From: Anaerolineaceae bacterium
GTDB lineage: Bacteria; Chloroflexota; Anaerolineae; Anaerolineales; Anaerolineaceae
Assembly: GCA_021107195.1 (NCBI GenBank)
Contig: JAIOTF010000408.1
Location: 1 to 12,786 of the forward strand
DNA: 12,786 nt
Direction: 5' to 3'
Shown: in pieces, positions 6,859 through 12,772 of the stretch
Numbering within the stretch: position 1 is the stretch's first letter
Layout: every line of letters starts with the position of its first letter
Program-made: the position numbers and the translations under genes
Notes under the pieces: generated by a model
What the model saw: only the letters and a program-made list of their open reading frames with translations
What the model was told of the DNA's origin: nothing
Database searches by the model: none

Positions 6859-6981
6859 GCACATAATGCAAAGGTGCTGGTCATGTGCCTCGTACACGAC
6901 CGCACCAATCAAACTCACCAACAATAAATTCACAAAAGACCAAACCCAACCCGCAATTACAGAGCACGGCAGGCTGCTATT

Positions 6982-7009
6982 TTGTTTTTAGGATAAATTA
7001 TGGTAAAAT
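6982..7009 (+). promoter_or_regulatory. Putative promoter of the rhodanese gene
   Basis: TTGTTT (6982-6987), a 16-nt spacer and TAAAAT (7004-7009) give a plausible -35/-10 pair with a start near 7016. The -10 overlaps a small symmetric element, GGTAA-AA-TTACC. Confidence 0.45.
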
Positions 7010-7072
7010 TACCCGAATAGTACATATAGATCATAAAAATAACAATTATTGGAACACGTAAAGGTGCCTAAA

Positions 7073-7516
7073 ATGAATAAACCACAAAACAAAAACCGAT
7101 CGTTCCTTTTGATTATCGGTTTGGCACTCGTTCTTGCAAGCATACTTCTGGCAACAGCATTCCGCCCTGCTCTTCTTGTAGCGGAAACCGCTGCAGCCAA
7201 CGCGCCCGAAGCAATTACCGTTGCAGAAGCAGTGGAACTGCGGAAACAGGGCGCACTTGTGCTGGATGTGCGCCAACCTGAAGAATGGGAAGCAGGGCAC
7301 ATTCCCGGCGCAACCCTCATCCCCCTGAGTGAACTCCCCAAGCGGCTGGATGAAATCCCCGATGACCATAACGTGGTAGTGGTTTGCCGTTCCGGTAGCC
7401 GCAGTGGCCAGGCCATCCAGATATTACGTCAATCCGGATTCAATCAAACCACCAGCATGAACGGCGGTATGAAACAATGGGCCGCATCCGACCTTGAGAT
7501 CGTGACCGGCCCTTGA
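7073..7516 (+). CDS. Membrane-anchored single-domain rhodanese
   Basis: A 147-residue sulfurtransferase-fold protein. An N-terminal signal anchor (about residues 10-30, after a basic start) places the catalytic domain outside the membrane; it may be uncleaved, or cut near ALLVAE. The rhodanese domain runs from about 48 to 144: 'LVLDVRQPEEWEAGHIPGA' (CH2A/B motifs), then the active-site loop with nucleophile C105 in C-R-S-G-S-R, and 'NGGMKQW' near the end. The six-residue loop is the sulfur-transfer type and not the longer Cdc25 type. ATG 7073 follows AAGGTG by 6 nt; the in-frame TTG 7049 lacks a ribosome site. It is a single gene with its own promoter. The sulfur donor and acceptor are unknown; thiosulfate or polysulfide handling at the surface is a reasonable inference. 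Confidence 0.93.
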   Translation: MNKPQNKNRSFLLIIGLALVLASILLATAFRPALLVAETAAANAPEAITVAEAVELRKQGALVLDVRQPEEWEAGHIPGATLIPLSELPKRLDEIPDDHNVVVVCRSGSRSGQAIQILRQSGFNQTTSMNGGMKQWAASDLEIVTGP

Positions 7517-7590
7517 GAATGTGCTATGCTGGCACGCCCACATCACCATTCTTTACACAAGATTTAAAACATCCTTCTCCTCCAGATCAA

Positions 7591-7619
7591 AGAACCGCTC
7601 CTCGCCAGGGAGCGGTTCT
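7591..7619. terminator. Hairpin between convergent rhodanese and SDR genes
   Basis: A perfect 11-bp stem (AGAACCGCTCC with GGAGCGGTTCT, 7-nt loop) sits between stops at 7516 and 7626. Neither side has a long T run (TTTGAT on the minus side), so it may work as a weak bidirectional terminator or RNA-end stabiliser. Confidence 0.65.
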
Positions 7620-7625
7620 GCTGTA

Positions 7626-8630
7626 TCAGACCTTACTTGCCTCTTGCTGTACCTTGAAGCGCTGCAACCACCACTGCACAGTGTCCGTCAGGCTTTTACG
7701 CAGGGAACGCGGATTGTAGCCCAGTTCACGTTCCGCTTTGCCGCAGCTGATCACAGAATTATCCCGCACGGTTTGCAGCGAATACAGCGTAAACCGCGGT
7801 GTATAACGGCCAATGCGCGACAGCAGCGGTGTGAAGAGCGCCGAAAACGCGGCCAGGTTGAAAGGCACATTGACCACCATTGAATGCACGCCAGCCAGGT
7901 CCTGCACCAATTTGACCAGGTTAAAGATCTTGATCCTCTCCCCCGAAAGAATATAGAATTCACCTTTACGCCCGTGCTCGGCGGCCAGTATGTGTCCTCT
8001 GGCAACGTCCCGCACATCCACAAAATCAAATGCCCCCTCTACCGAGAAATTGAGCTTGCGCCGCAGCGCATCCACGATCAGACGCCCCATCTCCGACAGA
8101 CGAAAATCATACGGGCCAACAATACCAGTGGGACATACGATCACCGCATCAATGCCCTCATCACGTACTGCTTTCAGAACAGCCACCGAAGCGGTTGCCT
8201 TGGAACGATCATAATCGCTGATGTCAGTCTGCGGATCAAACGGGATGTGCTCATCGATTACCACCCCATCAGGAATGCGCTCCAACGCATGGATCGAACT
8301 GGTATACACCAACCTTCCCACATCCATTTTTTGCACCGCATCCAGCACATTGCGCGTCCCTTGCACGTTGACCTGCCACACCCGCTCATCCCTGCCAGGC
8401 AGGATGGAGATCATCCCCGCCAGGTGATACACCACGTCTGCTCCGGCAAAAGCCCGTTCCAGGTCCTCCGGATGCAGTACATTCCCCTCCACGATATCCA
8501 CCGCCAGTCCGTCCAACGCACTGCGATCTTCGCCGGGCAGCACCATCGCCCGCACCGATTTGCCATCCTCACAAAGTTGGCGCACCAAAACATTGCCCAG
8601 GTGCCCCGTTGCCCCGGTTACAACAATCAT
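7626..8630 (-). CDS. Extended SDR: NAD(P)-dependent epimerase/dehydratase-type oxidoreductase
   Basis: A 334-residue Rossmann enzyme. Nucleotide site T5-G-A-T-G-H-L-G12; 'AGADVVYHLAG' (62-72); N88-V-Q-G-T92; catalytic S111/S112 and Y140-D-R-S-K144; then 'CPTGIVGPYD' and 'FDFVDVRDVARGHILA'. It resembles the dihydroflavonol-4-reductase / 3-beta-hydroxysteroid dehydrogenase / HpnA side of extended SDRs, so the substrate may be a ketone, sterol-like or sugar-nucleotide compound; the sequence does not settle which. The open frame extends to 8693, but MIVVTGATGHLG at ATG 8630 is the normal start, with GGAGG upstream. It overlaps the TetR stop by four bases (ATGA, 8630-8627), so translation is coupled and the enzyme is presumably under TetR control. 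Its 3' end faces the hairpin at 7591-7619. Confidence 0.93.
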   Translation of the reverse strand: MIVVTGATGHLGNVLVRQLCEDGKSVRAMVLPGEDRSALDGLAVDIVEGNVLHPEDLERAFAGADVVYHLAGMISILPGRDERVWQVNVQGTRNVLDAVQKMDVGRLVYTSSIHALERIPDGVVIDEHIPFDPQTDISDYDRSKATASVAVLKAVRDEGIDAVIVCPTGIVGPYDFRLSEMGRLIVDALRRKLNFSVEGAFDFVDVRDVARGHILAAEHGRKGEFYILSGERIKIFNLVKLVQDLAGVHSMVVNVPFNLAAFSALFTPLLSRIGRYTPRFTLYSLQTVRDNSVISCGKAERELGYNPRSLRKSLTDTVQWWLQRFKVQQEASKV

Positions 8631-9223
8631 CCTGCCCTCCTCCGTAAGCTTCCAATCACCCTCTCCAAACTCTGTTGCGCCTGCATGCCCCAATCTGCAC
8701 CGCCGGGGTCAACCAGCCCCTGCAGGATATACCCCACCGCCATCGAGACCAGCATCCCGGCTGCCAGGTCGGCATCCACGTCCTCAAACTCTCCCTGGTC
8801 GATTCCCTGCTGGATAACGCCCGCGAAGAAATGACGGTAACGCCGATAAGGAGCGATCACCAATGCCTCGATCTCAGGATTGCGGGCCGCCTGCACCCAG
8901 AATTCCAGAAACATCGGCAGTTGCCCTTCTGCCTGAGAGAAAATATCACGCATCACCCCTGTCATCGCCAACAAACTTTCCGTCACCGAACCTGACACAC
9001 CGCGGATACGTTTGATCTCGGAATCCAGACCAGCCAGCCATTCTTCGAGTACTGCCACAAAAAGTGCCTGCTTGCTGGGGAAATGATGATAAAAAGCGCC
9101 TTTGCTGACACCAGCCGCACTGCAAATCTCAGCCACACCGCTGACGTTATAGCCCTGCGCCGAAAACAGGGCAATCGCCGCAGACATGATCCTGCGCCGG
9201 GTTTCAATACTACGTTGCTGCAT
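8627..9223 (-). CDS. TetR/AcrR-family transcriptional repressor
   Basis: A 198-residue regulator. The N-terminal helix-turn-helix (about 28-48) carries the family pattern: 'ALFSAQGYNVSGVAEICSAAGVSKGAFYHHFPSKQALF'. The helical C-terminal part (about 55-195) would bind an unknown small ligand and dimerise. The frame is open to 9430, but ATG 9223 follows AAGGAGA by 5-6 nt and gives the normal family length; the extra 69 residues would cross the promoter and operator. It is first gene of the operon, coupled to the SDR gene. A palindrome at its predicted transcription start suggests autorepression released by ligand, probably the substrate of the SDR or a related compound. Binding has to be inferred. 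Confidence 0.93.
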   Translation of the reverse strand: MQQRSIETRRRIMSAAIALFSAQGYNVSGVAEICSAAGVSKGAFYHHFPSKQALFVAVLEEWLAGLDSEIKRIRGVSGSVTESLLAMTGVMRDIFSQAEGQLPMFLEFWVQAARNPEIEALVIAPYRRYRHFFAGVIQQGIDQGEFEDVDADLAAGMLVSMAVGYILQGLVDPGGADWGMQAQQSLERVIGSLRRRAG

Positions 9224-9263
9224 AGACTTCTCCTTTTGAAGTGAGTTTGGAATCTGATAACAG

Positions 9264-9277
9264 ACCGACCGGTTGGT
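9264..9277 (-). promoter_or_regulatory. Probable TetR operator
   Basis: ACCGACCGGTTGGT is a 14-bp palindrome with a single mismatched pair, of the ACCGACCGGTCGGT type often seen for TetR-family repressors. It begins 3 nt downstream of the -10 box and covers the expected +1, 41 nt upstream of the TetR ATG. Confidence 0.75.
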
Positions 9278-9280
9278 TTT

Positions 9281-9309
9281 ATAATAACATACCCTCACAC
9301 GATTTTCAA
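9281..9309 (-). promoter_or_regulatory. Promoter of the TetR-SDR operon
   Basis: On the minus strand, TTGAAA (9309-9304), a 17-nt spacer and TATTAT (9286-9281) form a good sigma-70-type promoter. The start would fall near 9274, inside the operator palindrome. Confidence 0.65.
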
Positions 9310-9437
9310 GCTGCCCGCGATTGAAGACAAGAGCAGGTGGAGCAATCACCCCCATAAAAACAATTTCGATCTCCCCCCCTCCCCGGCAGCATTCTTGCAC
9401 CATAAGAAAGCAGCCAGCGCCACAGCCCACTTCATTC

Positions 9438-9466
9438 TTGTTGGATCGCTGGGTTTATACTATACT
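9438..9466 (+). promoter_or_regulatory. Promoter of the TPR-membrane protein gene
   Basis: TTGTTG (9438-9443), a 17-nt spacer and TATACT (9461-9466) lie 48 nt before the ATG at 9514. An overlapping TACTAT at 9458 is an alternative -10. The 9310-9437 stretch between the two divergent promoters shows nothing else. Confidence 0.55.
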
Positions 9467-9513
9467 TTTAAACATCAGTTTGACCGTGTGTTATCCATTT
9501 TTAAGAGGTGCGC

Positions 9514-10497
9514 ATGAGCAAGAAATCAGTAGATCAAGCCATTCAGTTGATCCGCAGTGGAGACAAAAAATCCGGCGGCAAGCTTTTGGCCGAGATTGTC
9601 AAAAATGATCCGCATAATGAAACTGCCTGGTTATGGCTCGCAGCCTGTTTTGATAAAGAAGAGAAGAAAAAATATTGCTTGAAGAAAGCGCTCGAAATCA
9701 ACCCCGACAACACAAAAGCCTGGGAAGCCTTGGAAAAACTATCTGAAGAAGATACCGCCTGGCAAAACCGGCTGGATCTTGCCCTCGAGAAAGAACCTGA
9801 ACAGGAGCCGAGCACCGGAATGATCCGCGGAGCAACGGTCTTCGATACCCTGCCTGAGGTAGAACCGCCCCCGCCGGGTGAAAACCAGTTTGAACGCACC
9901 AAATCCTTCACCGGCATCTTTATCCTGGGTTTCTTCACCGTTGCCAGTCTGATCGCTATCTTCTTTTACGTGCTGATCAGCCGCGGTATCCTCTTCCCGC
10001 CCACCCCCGAAAAAACCTATGCCAAAGAAATGCGCAGCATTCTCTCAGAGTACGACACGTGGGAAGACAACAAAGCGCAGTTCGATGCCGCACTGGCCGG
10101 GCCATACAGCGGCGTACTCAGCCCCACCGGCGGCACAGCCATGACCGCGTCCGACGCTCTCTTTGCCTATCTGGCTCTGTTGAGCAACCCATCAGAAGAG
10201 ATCAATAATTTCACTGCCCGTAACGAGCTTGCAGATTTTCTGGCACCCAGCTCCGAAGCCGCTTACCTGAGCGGACAAACAATCCTTACGGCAATGGATG
10301 CCAGCCAACCACCAACTGAGGTGCAGGATGTCCACCAACAGTTTTATACCTGCATCCAACAGGAAACCCGGCGCGCCCGGGCGGTTAACCAAATCGTCAC
10401 CAGCGGCGTGGCCACCGGCTTCAACATCAACAGCGAAGCCTGTGCTGCCCTGCCGGAAAACCTGTCTGTCTTGCGAAGGTTTGCCCGGGATCATTGA
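9514..10497 (+). CDS. Membrane protein with cytoplasmic TPR module and unknown ectodomain
   Basis: A 327-residue protein in three parts. Residues 5-76 are two tetratricopeptide-like hairpins ('IRSGDKKSGGKLLAEIVKN', 'HNETAWLWLA', then 'ALEINPDNTKAWEALEKL'). A charged, Pro-rich linker (about 95-124) precedes one membrane helix (about 132-155). The remaining 170 residues face outside, look mostly helical, hold two Cys (in 'YTCIQQ' and 'EACAAL') and match nothing I recognise. It has no cleavable signal; the helix acts as anchor with the N-terminus inside. ATG 9514 is chosen because GAGG lies 5 nt upstream; GTG 9508 overlaps that site. The TPR module is related to that of the protein at 4725. It is a single-gene unit closed by the hairpin at 10523. 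It could link an intracellular partner to an external signal, but this is inference. Confidence 0.88.
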   Translation: MSKKSVDQAIQLIRSGDKKSGGKLLAEIVKNDPHNETAWLWLAACFDKEEKKKYCLKKALEINPDNTKAWEALEKLSEEDTAWQNRLDLALEKEPEQEPSTGMIRGATVFDTLPEVEPPPPGENQFERTKSFTGIFILGFFTVASLIAIFFYVLISRGILFPPTPEKTYAKEMRSILSEYDTWEDNKAQFDAALAGPYSGVLSPTGGTAMTASDALFAYLALLSNPSEEINNFTARNELADFLAPSSEAAYLSGQTILTAMDASQPPTEVQDVHQQFYTCIQQETRRARAVNQIVTSGVATGFNINSEACAALPENLSVLRRFARDH

Positions 10498-10522
10498 TCA
10501 GACACAAATCACACAGACTATG

Positions 10523-10553
10523 ACTCTCCCGCGAAGCGAATTCGCGGGAGAGT
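10523..10553 (+). terminator. Perfect 13-bp hairpin after the TPR-membrane gene
   Basis: ACTCTCCCGCGAA pairs with TTCGCGGGAGAGT around a GCGAA loop, 26 nt past the stop. The following GTGTTTC is a poor T tract. The CTCTCCCG...CGGGAGAG core resembles the REP-like palindrome at 12645, so this may be a mobile palindrome used as a terminator. Confidence 0.6.
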
Positions 10554-10724
10554 GTGTTTCAACAGATGCAGGCATCGTATTAACGCAGGCTGAGCTTGCC
10601 GCGGCCGGAGCATCCTTATTCTCTCGTTGCCTTATCCTTCGGGTGCGATGTCGACAGGTTCAGGCAATGAAAATTCCTGTTTCCCAATCTCTATTCAACC
10701 AATCCTGGCTCAATTTGAGGTAAA

Positions 10725-10748
10725 TGATAACCACTGAAGTGGTTACTA
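10725..10748. repeat. Dispersed palindromic repeat, copy 2 (inverted)
   Basis: AACCACTGAAGTGGTT (10729-10744) is a perfect 7-bp stem. Read on the minus strand the 24-bp element has the same GTAG-flanked layout as the copy at 5422-5445, with one stem pair swapped and few other changes. Confidence 0.65.
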
Positions 10749-10858
10749 CGATGGCACTGCATTTGAACGTCCATTTCGCTCATCAGCCTGCCGCCTGTTC
10801 CCTGTTTTCCCAATCCCCGATCCCTTCCTCTCTGACAACAATTCTGTGCTGAATGCCT

Positions 10859-10864
10859 TATAAT
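10859..10864 (+). promoter_or_regulatory. Possible -10 box of the adenosine-specific kinase gene
   Basis: A perfect TATAAT lies 119 nt before the ATG at 10984. The nearest -35-like hexamer, CTGACA at 10832, is 21 nt away, which is too far for a standard promoter. The assignment is therefore weak. Confidence 0.35.
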
Positions 10865-10983
10865 ATATGAACATGGAATCAAGCGATCATCCATATGCAG
10901 ACATCACAGGATGAAAGCAGAGCAAGAAAAGTTTTCGTCAGCCGCACGGGAAAAGCAGGCAGCAACAGGACAGGAGTGCATTT

Positions 10984-11472
10984 ATGGAATTAATGACGGT
11001 CAAGATTGAAAAACCTGAAGAGATCAATTTCATCCTCGGCCAATCCCATTTCATCAAAACTGTGGAAGACCTGTACGAAGCGCTGGTCAGTGCTGTGCCG
11101 GGCATCAAATTCGGTCTCGCCTTTTGCGAGGCTTCCGGAAAGCGCCTGGTGCGCTGCTCCGGCACTGACGACGATATGCTTGCCCTGGCCCAAAAGAATG
11201 CCCTCGCCATTGGAGCCGGGCACAGTTTCATCATCTTCCTCGGCCCGGGGTTTTTCCCGATCAATGTCCTCAACGCCATCAAGAACAATCCTCAGGTCTG
11301 CAATATCTTCTGCGCCACTGCCAACCCGACCAGTGTCATCATCGCCGAAGAAGGCGATGGACGCGGCATCCTGGGTGTCATCGATGGCCGCACGCCATTA
11401 GGTATCGAAAACGAAGAAGACGTGGCATGGCGGCTGGGTTTCCTGCGCACGATTGGCTACAAACTCGGCTGA
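10984..11472 (+). CDS. Adenosine-specific kinase family protein (PF04008 type)
   Basis: A 162-residue soluble protein of a small, highly conserved family found in archaea and deep-branching bacteria. Family hallmarks read almost without a break: 'IEKPEEINFILGQSHFIKTVEDLYEAL' (9-35), 'PGIKFGLAFCEASGKRLVRCSGTD', 'ALAIGAGHSFIIFL', 'FPINVLNAIKNNPQVCNIFCATANP', 'GRGILGVIDGRTPLGIE' and 'RTIGYK' at the end. Length equals the family norm. The name rests on adenosine/AMP binding; the physiological reaction is poorly established, so the enzyme label is cautious. ATG 10984 follows GGAG by about 8 nt and matches the usual N-terminus; ATG 10993 is a possible alternative. It stands alone, with a sigma-54-like site just after its stop serving the next gene. 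Confidence 0.93.
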   Translation: MELMTVKIEKPEEINFILGQSHFIKTVEDLYEALVSAVPGIKFGLAFCEASGKRLVRCSGTDDDMLALAQKNALAIGAGHSFIIFLGPGFFPINVLNAIKNNPQVCNIFCATANPTSVIIAEEGDGRGILGVIDGRTPLGIENEEDVAWRLGFLRTIGYKLG

Positions 11473-11500
11473 ACCCGCTCACCCCTGCCATCACCAGCAT

Positions 11501-11517
11501 CTGGCACGGCTGTTGCA
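11501..11517 (+). promoter_or_regulatory. Sigma-54-type (-24/-12) promoter consensus
   Basis: CTGGCACGGCTGTTGCA fits YTGGCACG-N4-TTGCW at every fixed position, with GG (11503-11504) and GC (11515-11516) exactly 12 bp apart. The start would be near 11528, giving a 54-nt leader for the lipoprotein gene at 11582. No RpoN or enhancer-binding protein is in the window. Confidence 0.55.
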
Positions 11518-11543
11518 ACCTGAAAAACGCCTGTTGTCATTTC

Positions 11544-11565
11544 CAGTGACGGTGGAACCGCACTG
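11544..11565 (+). promoter_or_regulatory. Leader hairpin abutting the Shine-Dalgarno
   Basis: CAGTG-A-CGGT, loop GGA, ACCG-CACTG: nine pairs with one bulged A. It ends one base before AAGGAG (11567-11572). The position could affect translation or mRNA stability of the lipoprotein gene. Confidence 0.55.
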
Positions 11566-11581
11566 TAAGGAGTGAACTCTC

Positions 11582-12544
11582 ATGAAAAAAGTACTGCCCT
11601 TTATCCTGATCCTGGTCCTGTTGGCTGGCTGTGATGGATTAACACCCCAGGAATCCGATGCCCAGATGGCGACCGAAGTGGCGCAAATGCTTACCGGCAT
11701 GCCCACCAATGAAGATTCTGCCTCTGCTGAAGCCACGCTGCTTGTTGGCGGCGGCCCGCCCCCGGAATCCTATACGAGCACGCCGACCGCTACCAAAACC
11801 AGCACGCCGACCATCACCCCCACCGTGCCAACGTCCACCCCCACTAAAACGTCCACCCCGTTACCCACCGAAACCAATACGCCGGTGCCCACCTTCACCC
11901 CGACTATCACACTGGCCCCCGGTGATCCCCGCCTGTGGCTTGGAGCGCCCACTTCCTACGATCTGATGGACGGCACCAATCCCTGGGTATGGCCGACGGG
12001 CAGCGATCTGTTCACCTCTGGTGAATTTGAAGATGGAAAATTCGTCCTGACCAACGTCAACGAAGACCGCGAAACCGGCTGGCGCCTGGCTATCGTGGAA
12101 GGCACCACCTACATGTACACCGAGATGACCGTCACCACCGGCGATGTCTGCGCCGGCAAGGACAATTACGGTATCATCTTCCGCGTCCCCATCCGCACCG
12201 AAGCCATACGCGGCTATGTCTTCACCGTTTCCTGTGACGGTCATTACCGTCTGTGGGAATGGGACGGCCGGGCAGACAACTTCAAGGGCGAATATGAAAC
12301 CCTCATCAGTTGGACCTTCAGCGGCAATATCAATCCCGGCCCCGGACAGACTAACCGCGTTGGTGTGATGCTCCAGGACGATTTGATCCAGCTCTACATC
12401 AACGGCGTTCTGATGGATCAGAAAAGAGATGATACCTACAAAGGCGGCTTCTTCGGCATCTCTGTCGACCCGGGCTTTGACACCACCACCGCCGACTTCA
12501 CCATCTATGTAGATGATATGGCCTACTGGTCCATCCCGCGCTAG
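11582..12544 (+). CDS. Lipoprotein with Thr-Pro linker and LamG/3-keto-disaccharide-hydrolase-like beta domain
   Basis: A 320-residue surface protein. The signal peptide ends in lipobox L-A-G-C17, so it is lipid-anchored. Residues 18-56 are a short polar region. About 65-115 is a Thr/Pro/Ser linker of repeated 'TSTPT.T.TP' units, typical of wall- or surface-spanning stalks in Chloroflexota. The C-terminal domain (about 117-320) has alternating beta strands ending 'DLIQLYINGVLMDQKRDDTYKGGFFGISVDPGFDTTTADFTIYVDDMAYW', the pattern of concanavalin-like LamG or DUF1080 jelly rolls that bind sugars; two Cys (in 'GDVCAG' and 'TVSCDG') may pair. No hydrolase active site is recognisable, so binding is likelier than catalysis. 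ATG 11582 follows AAGGAG by 9 nt. Upstream are the sigma-54-like promoter and the leader hairpin; a strong terminator follows. Confidence 0.88.
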   Translation: MKKVLPFILILVLLAGCDGLTPQESDAQMATEVAQMLTGMPTNEDSASAEATLLVGGGPPPESYTSTPTATKTSTPTITPTVPTSTPTKTSTPLPTETNTPVPTFTPTITLAPGDPRLWLGAPTSYDLMDGTNPWVWPTGSDLFTSGEFEDGKFVLTNVNEDRETGWRLAIVEGTTYMYTEMTVTTGDVCAGKDNYGIIFRVPIRTEAIRGYVFTVSCDGHYRLWEWDGRADNFKGEYETLISWTFSGNINPGPGQTNRVGVMLQDDLIQLYINGVLMDQKRDDTYKGGFFGISVDPGFDTTTADFTIYVDDMAYWSIPR

Positions 12545-12565
12545 AAAACAATCATCATTTGAATA

Positions 12566-12597
12566 AAAAGAGGTTGCCCTCACAGGGCAGCCTTTTT
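12566..12597 (+). terminator. Intrinsic terminator of the lipoprotein gene
   Basis: AGGTTGCCCT and AGGGCAGCCT pair around a CAC loop with a single G-T wobble. The stem is preceded by AAAAG and followed directly by six T, beginning 27 nt past the stop. This is a textbook rho-independent terminator. Confidence 0.9.
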
Positions 12598-12644
12598 TGT
12601 TTGGAATTTCACACTTTCCCCTGCTTCGTTCCACAATTGAAAGT

Positions 12645-12681
12645 CCCTCTCCCGAAATCGGGAGAGGGGTTGGGGAGAGGG
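12645..12681. repeat. REP-like palindrome
   Basis: CCCTCTCCCGA and TCGGGAGAGGG form an 11-bp stem with an AA loop, followed by GTTGGGGAGAGGG. The left arm can pair with either GGGAGAGGG copy. The layout (CCCTCTCCC, GGGAGAGGG, TTGGGG, then a second purine arm) is that of common bacterial dispersed palindromes. Confidence 0.6.
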
Positions 12682-12746
12682 CTCCATTTCACAAACCGCT
12701 CACTGAGCATAAGTGGCGATTTGATTCATCAATACTGTAATGATTC

Positions 12747-12772
12747 GATCTTCCTATTCTCCCAGGAAGATC
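12747..12772. terminator. Inverted repeat at the right edge
   Basis: GATCTTCCT and AGGAAGATC form a 9-bp stem with an 8-nt loop. It may be a terminator, but it overlaps a possible gene end on the minus strand and the symmetry may be partly coding. Confidence 0.35.

Larger units (their letters stand above)
6740..7072. other. Divergent AT-rich intergenic region
   Basis: It separates the DUF5684-like gene (minus) from the rhodanese gene (plus). It contains the long inverted repeat at 6836-6858 and the rhodanese promoter at 6982-7009. No small gene was found. No clear minus-strand promoter for the membrane protein could be chosen. Confidence 0.5.
10498..10983. other. Intergenic gap before the adenosine-specific kinase gene
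   Basis: A 486-bp gap. It holds the hairpin at 10523-10553, the dispersed palindrome at 10725-10748 and a TATAAT at 10859. The stretch 10560-10720 shows nothing convincing. A 15-codon frame from ATG 10867 to a TGA is too short and poorly placed to call. Confidence 0.5.

Noticed and set aside
7122..7138. TGGCAC...TTGCA resembling a second sigma-54 promoter.
   Set aside because: The GG-to-GC distance is 13 and not 12, and the site lies inside the rhodanese signal-anchor coding sequence with no gene start after it.
7884..8834. A 316-codon plus-strand frame antisense to the SDR and TetR genes.
   Set aside because: Its product is His/Arg/Pro-rich noise, and both minus-strand genes have full family motifs.
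10867..10914. A 15-codon frame upstream of the adenosine-specific kinase gene as a leader peptide.
   Set aside because: It starts two bases after a putative -10 box, so it would not be in the transcript; it has no ribosome site and no regulatory codon run.
11861..12634. A 257-codon minus-strand frame opposite the lipoprotein.
   Set aside because: It crosses the intrinsic terminator and mirrors the Thr-Pro linker; the plus-strand protein has a lipobox and coherent domain.
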